Of a DNA stretch of 64,000 nucleotides, positions 17,997 through 28,307 are shown piece after piece (the first letter of the stretch is position 1; every line of letters starts with the position of its first letter). Source of the stretch: Abelmoschus esculentus. Taxonomy: Eukaryota; Streptophyta; Magnoliopsida; Malvales; Malvaceae. The notes below the pieces were generated by a model. It was not told the origin of the DNA. It searched no databases and was given only the letters and a program-made list of their open reading frames with translations. Made by a program: the position numbers and the translations under genes. The stretch lies in contig JAUCBN010000035.1 in assembly GCA_035048815.1 (NCBI GenBank), positions 6,398,501-6,462,500 on the forward strand, in the 5' to 3' direction.

Positions 17997-19287
17997 TGAT
18001 AAGTGCTCAACTCACTATCACTTTCCACACTTTTCATGGGCACTTATCATCAATTCTACATCTACTTGAACCAATGCATGGGCTTAATGTGATATATTTA
18101 GGGATTATACCTTTAAAGATTATGTTTGTAGAAAAGGCGTATTTTATTGCATTTTTTTATCTGTGTAGGAACAAGTATTGCCGAGGCAGTAGAGAAGAAA
18201 AAGGCAATATGGCTGGCGATTGAAGGAGAAAAATAAGGAGAACGTTGCTGAGCAAGAAGCCCAAAAATCGGAGCTGAACAACACAAGAAAAGCCCAAGGA
18301 CAAGGCCAGCGGGATGAAACCTTCTAGAAGATCAAACTTGGAAATATTTACCCTATGTACATAACTTGTTCCCTACTCCAAGTTGTACTCTAAGTAGGAA
18401 AGGTCTGCCCTAAGTCAAGCCTATATAAGGCATAGCCGTCCTAGGGGTTAGGGAGAGAGAAGATTCGGCTAATATCGAGAGAGTTTTTACCTTAGGGACA
18501 ATTCTTTCTATCATGTTCTAAAGTTCTCTTAGGGTTTGGTGAAGGTTGTTGAGTATTTGTGAGAGGAGATTTTACTTTATTTGTTGTTCCTAATGCAATA
18601 AAATATCGAAGTTTGCTTATTCTTTGTCATTCCTTATTCTTACATTCAAGCTCGAGAGAGAAGTTTGTGAGTAATCCATTTATCTAATATCGAGAGAGTT
18701 AGATTCACGAAAGGGATAAGTACGATGTTTCAATCGGGAAACACTAACTCGGCCTAGAGATAGGTTAAGATTTCAGCGGCTAAGAGAAGTATGAGATTGG
18801 TTGGTGATTATAATTGATTCACGCCGAGAGGTATCATCAAGGACTAGTTATCAACAATATTTCGACTTAGAGATAAGCAAAATCATTCAAGGATACTTTG
18901 CCGAACTTTGGTAAATCTACCCAAGAGCAAGAGATTGCCGCGACAGAGAACATTGTCGCTGCTGAGACAGTATCTGCAGTATTGCCGAGGCAGTGCAGTG
19001 CAATTGCATTAGATCATAAGCAAATCAATCAAATCCACGATACAACACAACTGGATCCAACCCTATCTCTCTCTCATATTCAATTTCTCTTTATTTAGTT
19101 AGTTTATTTAGTTTAATCAATATCCAACTTATCTGTGTTTTTACTTTTATTTTACAGAAGCAAGAAGATCAAATGAAGCATATTAAGTATACCAATCCCT
19201 GAGGATACGATAACTCGATAAAATACTTATCACTTATTACTTGACGTGTACACTTGCACTCCAATTGCGCATATTCAGCACGCATCA
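17997..19287 (+). repeat. 5' LTR of element 2
   Basis: Starts TGATAAGTGCTCAACTCAC, ends CGCATCA. Contains a TATA box (CTATATAAGG at about 18421) and an AATAAAA polyadenylation-type signal near 18597. Carries the near-palindromic word TGCCGAGGCA (18179, 18981) and related forms. Close in U3 to solo LTR C (30996-32330). Confidence 0.85.
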
Positions 19288-19293
19288 AGTTTT

Positions 19294-19314
19294 TGGTGCC
19301 GTTGTCAGGGATTG
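19294..19314 (+). other. Decayed primer-binding site, tRNA-Asp type
   Basis: TGGTGCCGTTGTCAGGGATT differs from the tRNA-Asp complement at a few C/G positions, as expected after methyl-C decay. It lies six bases after the LTR end. Confidence 0.75.
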
Positions 19315-19404
19315 ACGACTAAATTTTGTTTTCTTTATTTTCTTGCTTTTATTTTAGTTTATCTTTTTCTTTTCTTTTATTTATTTTGATTTGGTTTTTG
19401 GTGT

Positions 19405-20285
19405 ATGACCAAGGTCAACCCTAACAATCCACTGCACGAGATTGACCCAAAAATCAAAAGAACTTATCAAAGGCTGAGAAGACAGATCCAAGGAGCCATG
19501 ACATTGAATCCAGGAAATTAGAACCTACCTGAAGGTAATGGAGGCCATCAACAGCACCCATTACCGCAACCACTGCCGTGGCAGCTAACTGTTAGAGATT
19601 TTCTGGTGGAAGATTTAAATGGATTGAACCCTGGAGTTGTTACACCAGAGATTAAGGCAACCCACTTTGAACTTAAACCTGTGATGTTCAATATGCTCAA
19701 TACTATTGGACAATTTAGTGGGGCTGCAACAGAAGATGCCAGGCATGGAATGTAGTTTCCAGAATTCCCTCCCAACGTTTTCGTCACTACCGCACCTTAC
19801 ACAGAGACAATACCAGCTCCAGGGCCTCGACCATTCTTTACCACGAGGCCACAACAACAGTTTCACACTACCAGCCCATCTAGACCTACAGGCACGGCCG
19901 CAACATCATCCAACAGCATGCGGTCATCAAAGAGGAGAGTTGTCTTCAACTCTCCACCACAGAATCCTATCCCCATAGGCAGTTTTTCTGAAGATAGTCT
20001 CTCTAGACAGAAGTATGTACATGAAAGCTCATCGCATACCCAAGAGAGAATACCAACTGCCGAGGCAGGGGAGAAACAGAGGTGATACATACAGACGAAG
20101 AAAAAGACGGAGATGAAGTTACAGCCCTACTACAGAAACAAACACCCACCAGAGTACAGCCGCCCCGACAAGCAAAAACTCAGCAATCACCAGGACAAGG
20201 ATCAAGACTGAAAGCATCGGCAAGAATACCTAGGAGGGCAGCTATTCCCAACAGCTCTTCTAAATTGCAATCAGAATCTATTTAA
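19405..20285 (+). pseudogene. gag-derived remnant of element 2
   Basis: The frame from 19405 (MTKVNPNNPLHEI) has stops at 19519 and 19753. It includes FLVEDLNGLNPGV and IGQFSGAATEDAR, the N-terminal gag segment also seen in element 1 at about 13060-13200. The gag core (HLKSFLEIC onward) is then missing and a proline- and threonine-rich tail follows (for example APGPRPFF and TSPSRPTG), ending near 20076. A second basic, glutamine- and proline-rich frame runs 20082-20285. The latter may belong to the same protein after a frameshift. No enzyme domain is present. A structural role is inferred from gag only. Confidence 0.65.
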
Positions 20286-20729
20286 TCCTTGTTGCTTTAC
20301 TATCCTTGTTTTCTTTTGTTTGCCTTATATTTTGAGCATTAAGGATAATGCTCGGTTTGAGTTTGGGGGAGATTGTAGGTGTTGAAGCACTGCCGAGGCA
20401 ATCCACTACCGCAGCATGACCATAAGAAAAGGGAGTAAATTTTTTCTGAATTTTTTTATTAATATTCTCTTTTCTTGAATTTATGTTTGTAATCTTGTAC
20501 TGCCCTACGTCAGCTTTGCTTTAGTTTACTCCTTTAAGGCTATAGAAATCTTTCTCCTTACCATGGCCAAGTTCTGTTTTGAAGGGAAAACCATAGGATA
20601 CTCATGGAATAAAACTTAGAAGCTTGCTTTAGGGTTAGAAAGAAAAATAAACACTTTTGAACTTGTTTGATTTAGGAGTTCTTTTAATAAACTTAGGTGA
20701 TAAAGACTTAGAATCTTTTGGAAAAATAA
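20286..20729 (+). other. 3' untranslated region of element 2 with internal polypurine-like tract
   Basis: GAGTTTGGGGG at 20359-20369 lies about 808 bases before the matching tract at 21167, paralleling the double tract of element 1. No open frame. Confidence 0.6.
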
Positions 20730-20891
20730 CTAGAGGTGCCTATCACCGGCTCTAGTTTTGCTCTCCTTCATGCTAGAGGTGCCCGAAATTGGCTCTAGTA
20801 TACTAAATAGGTGGTTAATAAGAAAAAGAATAAATAAGAAAAAGAAGAAAATAGAAAACGCATATCTTGAGGTACCCGAAATTGGCTCAAG
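20730..20891 (+). repeat. Three 26-nt stem-loop repeats (element 2)
   Basis: Copies at 20730-20755, 20773-20798 and 20866-20891. The first two have arms CTAGAG/CTCTAG. The third has CTTGAG/CTCAAG, so an A-T pair became a T-A pair and the stem is kept. Loops are 14 bases (for example GTGCCCGAAATTGG). Each repeat is again exactly 26 long. Confidence 0.8.
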
Positions 20892-21139
20892 ACTTGTTGT
20901 TTTAAGGAGATAACTTTAGTCCAATATTCTACTTGTCTTGAACTTAGAGTTTATCTAAGAAAGCCTCGAATCACCTTGTCCATAAAACGCATACACTCAC
21001 CTAGCCTTATACCTTGTTTCTTAGTAAAAGTCCTTGGATAAACTAGTGGCTAAAACGGAAAGATAGATATGACCATGGTGGGGAGAATAGATGCAAGAGT
21101 AAGACCAAAGGGTAGTAAGGTTCGGCAATTTGATGTTTT

Positions 21140-21163
21140 GTATTGCTTGAGGACAAGCAATAC
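21140..21163 (+). other. Perfect 10-bp hairpin upstream of the polypurine tract
   Basis: GTATTGCTTG, loop AGGA, CAAGCAATAC. The polypurine tract GAGTTTGGGGGTATT starts at 21167. A decayed version (GCATTGCTTGAGGAACAAC) precedes the tract of element 1 at about 17302. Confidence 0.8.
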
Positions 21164-21181
21164 TTTGAGTTTGGGGGTATT

Positions 21182-22440
21182 TGATGAGTGCCTAAAAGGC
21201 AGATATTTACTACCCTTCTCATGGTATTTTATGCATCTATTGTACACCCACTTGAATCGAATTATGAACTCTTTGCAAAAATATTGGATATTCCATTATC
21301 ATTACTTACAAAGTCAATATTTATAGAGAATATAGATATTATTACATATTCTGTACATGTAGGAATATCCAGAGCAGAAGCGGCAGAAAAGCAAGGTTGA
21401 GGCCGAGGTAGTAGACATGGCCGCGGTAAAATCCAGTGTGGTAGCACCAACAATGGAGGCGCAATGAAAGATAAAAATATAGAGAACATTCTGGAAGATA
21501 AAGCGCATCAATTGGACCAGGCTATCGCGCTAAAAGCCCAAGTCAAAGACTAAGCGGGAAAACCCTTCTAGAAGGCGGAAACTTGGAAATATCAGATTCC
21601 TTGAAGAAGACTTGTTCCCTACTCCAAGTTGAAGTCTATTTAGGAAAGATTTGCCCTAAGTTAAGATTATAAATACCCTAGCCGGCCATATTGTTTAGCA
21701 AAGTCGATTGGTAGAGAAAATCTTCCTCCCTAAGAATTGTACTTAAACGATAGTATGTTCTAAACTTCTTAGGGATAGGTGAAGGTTGTCGATATTAGTG
21801 AGAGGAGATTGATTCTTGTATCTTTGTTCTTATGCAATAATAAAATCAAAGTTTTCTTATCCTATTGCCATTCTTTGTTCTTGTACTCAAGCCCGAGAGG
21901 GAAGTTTGCAAGTAATCTATTTATCTAGCATCGAGAGGTGTAGATTCACGAAAGGGATAAGTACGGTATTATAGACACTAACTCGACCTAGACTTTTTTG
22001 AAGGCACCGAGAGCTAGGTTAAGAGTTTCAGCAGCTAAAACAAGTGTTGGATTGGTTGGTGGTTATTGTTGATTTACGCCGAGAGGTATCGTCAAGGACT
22101 GGTCATCAACAGCACTTTGACTCAGAGATGAGCGGAGTCACTTACGGACACTTTGCTGAACTTTGATACCTCTTCCTAAGAGCAAGAGATTGTCGCGGAA
22201 GAGGAACACCAATGTTGCCGAGGCGGTATCCACAGTATTATCGAGGCAGTGTTGTGCGATTGCATTGGACAAGGAGAAGATCAATTGAATCCATTAATTG
22301 ACGCAACTGGATCCTACCCACTTTCTCTATAATCGTTCTCAACCTTTTATTTTATGTTTTATTATTTTATTATTTAGTTAGTTAAACAAATCAACTTATC
22401 TGTGTCTTTACTTTATTTTCAGGAGCAAGGGAACAAGAGG
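21182..22440 (+). repeat. 3' LTR of element 2, truncated at its 3' end
   Basis: Starts TGATGAGTGCCTAAAAGGC. R and U5 parts run parallel to the 5' LTR (ACTTGTTCCCTACTCCAAGTTG, GTGAGAGGAGATT, ATTCACGAAAGGGATAAGTA blocks). The end corresponding to 19165-19287 is missing where copia sequence begins. In U3 it is closer to solo LTR D than to its own 5' partner. Confidence 0.75.
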
Positions 22441-22464
22441 AAAATCCTTAAAAAAATTATAACC

Positions 22465-22990
22465 AGATCTACAATAAAATCTAAGTTTGTTGCTCTAAAT
22501 AAATCTAGAGAAGAATTCGAATAGCTGGTGATATTCATAAATATGCAAAAATTAAGCCTATAGTATGTATATAAGTCGAGATAAATGTTTCGTCGATATA
22601 ACACCGTTAAACAATTAATCTCAAATAGAGTTATCTCTATTGATTTTATAAAATCAAAGGATAACATTATAAATTCGTTAACCAAAGAGTTAAATTGAGA
22701 TCAAGTTGAAAAAACATCTAAGAAAATGAGACTAAATCTCATAAAAAATAAATGTTCTATGTGAAGGAAAATCTTATCTAACTGAATGAAGATCCTAAGA
22801 TCAAGGTTTAAAGAGACAACCTAATTGCATAGACAAGATCATTCACTATGGGGCACTTATCCCCAAGTTTATTCTTATAAAGTAGACAATGATCAATGTG
22901 TATAGGCTAAGCAAAATTTTTGTGTGCTTGGTGAGCCGAGCAACATAAATCACCTAAGAGTGAAGTAGGGTCGCTTCAAGGAGACTGTTA
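22465..22990 (+). pseudogene. Copia RNase H C-terminal relic and flank
   Basis: Reads SKFVALNKSREEFEWL, then after decay FRRYNTVKQLISNRVISID, FIKSKDNI and SLTKELN. This is the end of the Ty1/copia RNase H domain, where intact elements carry the RHNTVRQL, VKSKDNVSDPLTK pattern. Several stops are present, including one early in the segment. No RT or integrase precedes it because the left side is occupied by the truncated LTR of element 2. The downstream part (to about 22990) resembles the untranslated 3' end of such elements. Confidence 0.75.
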
Positions 22991-23029
22991 GGTATAGTTC
23001 TTTTAAACTCTTGCAAAACCAGACAATAT

Positions 23030-23225
23030 CTACTTTTGTAAGAAAAACGGTATATACTGAAATCTTTATACTTTTTGTAAGAAAATCGGTTTATAACCAA
23101 AATTCTTACAGTTTTTGTAAGAAATTCGGTATATACCATTTTCTTACAAAAGTTATAAGAATTTCGGTATATACCGAAAAATGTGTACCGAATTTTTTAT
23201 AACTTTTATAAGAAAAATGGTACAA
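23030..23225. repeat. Cluster of GTAAGAAA-CGGTATATACC repeats, direct and inverted
   Basis: A unit close to TTTTGTAAGAAAATCGG plus TATATACC occurs about five times at 23033-23150, then TATAAGAATTTCGGTATATACC and inverted pieces (TTCTTACAAAAG) to 23225. The cluster can fold on itself. No gene found; class unknown. Confidence 0.55.
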
Positions 23226-23329
23226 CCGTTTTTTAGGCCTTTTTTAAGGCCGACTTTTTCTTGAATAACCCCTCTAATAACATTGCTTTACATCCGAATT
23301 TTCTGGATCTTTACATGATGGTTTATCCT

Positions 23330-23640
23330 TTTTTATTATTTTTAGATCTGACATTCCTTTGCTTCTGCAGGTTTTTCGGGTATGGGCTACTGTTCGTGGT
23401 GTCAGGCCGGCATGGTGTTGGCAGCAGAGAAGTCGGAGAGTCTCGATGGGAAAGGAAGAGTCGCGTGGCTGCCACGCACGCTTAGAAGCTCGAACGTCAA
23501 GCGTGTGGCAACCACTCTCCTTGCCAGGTGCAATGTCAACTGTCCGTCGCTGCTCCTTCATCCAACGCTCCAGATTGAGCGGCGCCTATCCCTGCATCAG
23601 ATGACAATTACATTAGAGTTATTTTAAGGAGTGTTAGGCT
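23330..23640. other. GC-richer patch without an assignable gene
   Basis: Clearly higher GC than its surroundings with several short open frames on both strands (up to 95 codons), none matching a family I recognise. It contains the palindrome-like CGCGTGGCTGCCACGC near 23460. It may be part of an LTR. I do not claim a gene. Confidence 0.3.
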
Positions 23641-23860
23641 CAATATTTCGGGCCTTGATTGTAATAAAACTCATGGACTGTTAATGGGTCATATTTTATT
23701 TATTTTTGAGTTTTTTTTTTTAATTTTAAAACTTGGGCCAATATATTAATATATATTATATGTAATAAATATAATAATAATATAGATAATTAATATTAAT
23801 AATAGATAATATAAAAATATTAATAATAGAAAATTGAACACAATGTACACATGTAGTAAA

Positions 23861-24837
23861 CATATACCTAGGGCTATAAACGAACCGAACGAACACGAAT
23901 GAGGGTGTTTTCATGTTCGTTCATTTAACTTTAACAAAACAAACGAATGAACACGAACATAAACAAAAATAAATTTTCTTGTTCGTGTTCGTTCGTTAAG
24001 GATTGTAGCTTGTTCATGTTCGTTTATGTTCGTTCGTTTAAATGATAAACGAACGTAAATGAACGAACATAAACGAACGTAAACAAATGAACATAAATGA
24101 ACGAACATAAACAAACGTAAACAAATGAACATAAATGAACGAACATACACGAACGTAAACAAATGAACATAAATAAACATAAACAAACATAAACGAACGT
24201 AAATAAACGAACATAAATAAACATAAACGAACGTCAACGAACGAACATAAACGAACATAAACGAACGAACATAAATAACATATATAATATGCTAAATATT
24301 TAATATTTTGGATTAATTTGATTAATTCAGCTAATCAACTGATTTTAAACCGAATTAGTCGATAATTAAAATTTTAAAAAAACTCTTAATTATTAGATAA
24401 AATCTAAAATTTAATTGATTAACTAGTTTTGTTTTGGTTCGATTCATTAACTCGGTTTAACAGAACAATAAACACCCCTAGCCAATAACAATGAAGTTTT
24501 TTAACGAGTCATAAAATAAGACTTATCAACTCAAGTAACTCAAAATTTTTTGACTCGACTTACTTGATCTAATGCTCATCCTTAGATATATGTGAATAAA
24601 TTTAAACAAACATAAACGAACATAAATGAACATAAATAAACGAACATAAACGAACAGATTACCGAACATTCATGAACATAAATGAACGAATGAGCCCTTT
24701 GTTTATGTTCGTTCGTTTAACTAAACGAACGAAAAATTTTGTTCATGTTCGTTCGTTTAATAAATAAACGAACATAAACGAACTTCCCGCCGAACGGGTC
24801 ACCGAACGTTCGGTTCGTTTACAGCCATACATATACC
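23861..24837. mobile_element. hAT-like non-autonomous element with 8-bp target duplication
   Basis: The element spans 23869-24829, bounded by direct copies of CATATACC (23861-23868 and 24830-24837). The termini are inverted: TAGGGCTATAAACGAACCG at the left, and at the right the reverse complement of TATGGCTGTAAACGAACCG. The body is full of AACATAAACGAACG-type words in both directions. A central part (about 24280-24490) is different, with ACCGAATTAG and AACACCCCTAG, and may be a nested element. Eight-base target duplications and this terminus fit hAT. No transposase is present. Long open frames on the minus strand here (for example 23911-24258) only reflect the repeats. Confidence 0.85.
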
Positions 24838-25147
24838 CAATAAACACTTACCAAACATGTACCTTCATACTACACGTGCAACATAACATAACGTAGACAT
24901 GTGCTACGTAATACATGCATAATAATTTGACACATACATCAACACATGAAATATGATAAGTAACTTAACATACACAATAAATACACTACACATACTAAAT
25001 GATAGACACTCGTATAATAATAATATTAACAACACATATGATACGTAGGCCCTTATTTAAAGTATTTGAATAAAATAAAAATTTAAAATTCTGATTAAAA
25101 ATGAATGATTACATAGGAAAAATTAAACTCAAGAAATAAATGTAAAC
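24838..25147. other. Region 3' of the nicalin-like exon, no further exon seen
   Basis: AT-rich. The next nicalin exon would be expected on the minus strand here or further left, but none is recognised. Confidence 0.4.
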
Positions 25148-25424
25148 CTCGAACGAATGTGATATTCAATTGGTGCAGAGGGATGATGAGAACGATTCTG
25201 GAAAGATCGGCGCAAGGAGGGAAACGCAAGGAGGAGGCGTGGTGGTTGAGGGCCGCGAATCGAGATCCAAAAGAGGAACCAGACATGTCGTATTGGATAA
25301 GACGGTAGACGTCGACGGCAGCGGCAGCGTCGCAGAGTTTGACGCAGGCTACTAAAATGAAGAGCAGTGCAATGACGAAGTACATCGATTCCAACAGCTC
25401 GTTTAATTTCTTTGAAGTGGCCAT
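25148..25424 (-). pseudogene. NCLN: Nicalin-like gene, orphan first exon
   Basis: Nicalin is an ER membrane protein of the nicastrin/M28 peptidase-like family. The 92-residue open stretch begins with a start codon at 25424. It has LLESMYFVIALLFILVACV (signal/membrane segment), then VDVYRLIQYDMSGSSFGSR, FAALNHHASSL and the ADLSRIVLIIPL block, in the order of plant nicalins. It ends at a fitting splice donor (CGAG|GTTTAC). No later exon of the roughly 560-residue protein is visible in the next several kb to the left, where a hAT-like element and LTR debris lie. So this is a truncated gene fragment unless the gene has a very long first intron. The exon itself has no stop or frameshift. Confidence 0.8.
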
Positions 25425-27889
25425 CGGAGATTGGATCTAGGGTTTGGATGGAGTAAAAATGAGAAATTGGGTTTATCTCAGTGATAGTTTAATGGAGTGG
25501 AGCTGATTCCACCACATGGTCCATGTCCATGTTGATGTTTACGAGATTAGCAGTATGATTATAAGTAATAACTGCATCGTAAATTGTTAAAAACGTACAA
25601 ATAATACATCAATTTTTTAATATTGTGTAAACTTAACGTAATATCGTTTAATAACGAATTGAACGATAAATAAATTGTTTCTTAAGTTATAAATATATTA
25701 TTCAATTAAAATATTATTATTTAATAAAAAATTAAAGTACTATTATAAATGGTAAATTTAGGAAAATAATTCCTCTAGACTTAATATTTACAGAAAAGGT
25801 ATATTTGGCGTTATATTTTAAAGAATATAGTGAATGCTACATTGATCAAGAAAGTCGTCATCCGTAAGGAGAGATATAAATATTTTATTTTTTAAAATCA
25901 TACGGATAACCATTTGGAAAAGTTTATATAAAATGATTCGATTTTAGGCTTAGAAGATAGGTTGATTAGATAGTTTTAGTAGACTAGATTAATCGGTTCG
26001 ATTGAGTTTCAGGATTAAATCAGAATAAATATTTTTATAATTAAAAATATGGAAATAGATTAAAATGTATATGTAATACATTAAAGAGTTTGGAATAATC
26101 AATTTATAAAATAAATTTTAAAAATGTGACATTTTGATCTAGTGATCAAATTATAAAGTTTGAAAACTGTTTTTGGTGACTAATTGTAAAATAATCAAAA
26201 TTTAGGATCTTTAAGAAGGTATTTGAATAAAGACTTTAATCAATTTTTTTCTTAGTCAAAATATTTTAAAAGATTTTAAAGAGGGTATAAATAGGCTTCG
26301 GGTAATTATTCTTCAATAAGTCTAATTTTTTTCTTACGTAATTAACTTTGCTTGCAAATATTTTATATCAAAATTTCTCCGGTCAAATACTTTTTTTTCT
26401 TCGAAATCTTTAGATAATCATTTTGATTTCTTAATTCTTTAATTTCAAATGATTTCTATCGAAACCTTAATGATTTTACTTTGTTTTCATCAACAAATCT
26501 ATCAACAAGACGTGGGTTAGATAAAAATTAAAAGAAATAGTAACACAAGAATTTATAGTGGTTCAAGTTATAACTCCTTAAACCGGTCTATATGAAAAAC
26601 CTAATAGAGAGATCACATTTTTATATTAAAAAACTAAAATCAATCATAACGTAATTCTAAATCAATATAATACAAGATCAAGTAACTCCTCAACAAAATA
26701 AAATACATCATAAATCTAACATAACAATAAAATAGTGAGGATGAATTAGCAAAATATAAAGCTCATGTCACCTGATATACAATCCGAAAGATATAAACAT
26801 TATATCAAAATAAAAGTATAAAATAGGTAGATTTTTTAAGTGTCAATATCCGAAAAGCCTATTCAAAGATATATAAAAAAATTAAGATATGAGTTAGGGA
26901 GTTTAGTGTATTCTAATAGCACAAATATAATATTTATAAAACTCAGATATAACATAAATATCTCAGAAATCAAATTATGAATGCAAATAAGATTTTCATG
27001 TAACGTAACTACCCCTTCAATCAAACTCCATGATACATTTTTTTAGAACGGTATTATGTGTGTATTGGCATTAACTCGGACCCATAGGATATGGATATCA
27101 GCCCAAGGGTTACCTTAAGCACAAAAGGAACTATCCTAGTTGAAGAGTAGAAACCTAATCTAGAAGGAATTACCCTAATCGAAGACTAAGAACCTATCAG
27201 AAGGAATTATCAGTTGAATCCGACTGAACTTGCAGTACTTCATCTCATCTCCCAAGTGCCCTATTAAGTAGTAATAACGATTCAAACAGTAATGCTAATA
27301 TATAGTAACAGTTGATAATATCAATCAGTAAATATAATATAATTTTAATAAAACGGTAACCAAGTAGCATATGATTCATACAAACATAATCAAATCATAG
27401 ACAAGTATACTATAAGATAGAAAAAATATATCACACTTGAATAAAATTTTATTTTAAATAATTCATTTAAAATATAATATATAGCACACAAGGAACACAC
27501 CTCAAAACGTATGATCGATTAAATGGTCTACTGATGTTAGATCCACGCTTAGCTATAATTCTAGAAACTAAGATACAATAAACTTAGATTAATATGAGAA
27601 TTTATCACTTGAATTATTCAAAGAATATCGATACTTATATGTTACAATAGAGTCACGTGGGCAATCAAATTGGAAAAAGTTAGGCTGGGTTGATGCACGA
27701 TTAAGAGAGCTATGATAACAAATAAATATTCTTATTATTCTTTTATTGTATACAAATAACCTTAATTTAAACATGGTAAAAAGTTGGATTCGACGGCTTC
27801 CAAATAAGAATTTTTTGAAATAAGAATTTTTTGAAACACACTTCAAAAATGTATTTAAGACGTCAAAAAATATAAAATAAAGATTTTCA
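25425..27889. other. AT-rich region, probably decayed LTR material
   Basis: 25425-25530 would be the promoter and 5' UTR of the nicalin-like exon. Beyond this no gene is seen. A TATA-like GGTATAAATAGGC at 26285 and a retroelement-like block near 26505-26625 suggest LTR debris. Part of 26500-28307 is likely the 3' LTR of the minus-strand Tekay/Del-type element, but its outer edge could not be found. Confidence 0.35.
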
Positions 27890-28240
27890 GGAATTTTAAC
27901 TTTTAGTCAAAATCAATGTTGATGTCATTACTCAAAGTCAATATTAATGTCATGATGGCGTCAATAGTCAAAGTCAATACTAACATTAACGATCAAAGTC
28001 AACACTAACACCATTGGTCAGTAGTCAATGGATCAATGACCAACGGTTGAGTTGAATCGGGTTAACGATCAATAGTTAATGGTCGAGTCCCCACAAGCAT
28101 ACTATCCCCTATTATTTTTGTCTGGGTAACCGATTAAAGTTGCGGGTTTAAGTCCCCACAACCATACTATCCCCTATTATTTTTGTCTGGGTAACCGATT
28201 AAAGTTGCAGGTTTAAGTCCCCACCACCATACTATCCCTT
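27890..28240. repeat. GTCAAAGTCAA-rich block and 65-bp tandem repeat
   Basis: 27890-28080 repeats AAAGTCAA-T-TTAATG-like units. From 28087 a 65-base unit (starting GTCCCCACA, containing CTGGGTAACCGATTAAAG and GGGTTTAAGTCCCC) recurs at 28152 and, shortened, at 28217. The block lies inside the presumed LTR of the minus-strand gypsy element. Confidence 0.65.
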
Positions 28241-28307
28241 GTTATTAAAAAGAAAAACTTTTCATTTTCTTCATTTTTATTTTATTTATTTTAGTTCAAG
28301 TATTACA

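Larger units (their letters stand above)
17997..22440 (+). mobile_element. Athila-type non-autonomous LTR retrotransposon (element 2)
   Basis: The 5' LTR is 17997-19287, followed by a decayed tRNA-Asp-type primer site, a short gag-derived region, a 3' region with polypurine tracts and hairpins, and a 3' LTR from 21182 that breaks off near 22440. There is no protease, RT or integrase. The two LTRs are clearly related in their R/U5 part but differ strongly in U3, which is not expected of one retrotransposition product. It inserted into the 3' LTR of element 1. Confidence 0.8.

Noticed and set aside
23911..24258. Open frame of 115 codons rich in Phe, Val, Tyr and Arg, resembling a membrane protein
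   Set aside because: It is a by-product of the AACATAAACGAACG repeats of the hAT-like element; an overlapping frame gives a similar pattern.
27890..28080. TTGAC-rich tracts (also near 34706 and 52197) as clustered W-boxes
   Set aside because: The words are part of simple repeat units in transposon-like sequence. No gene start is nearby, so a regulatory reading is unsupported.
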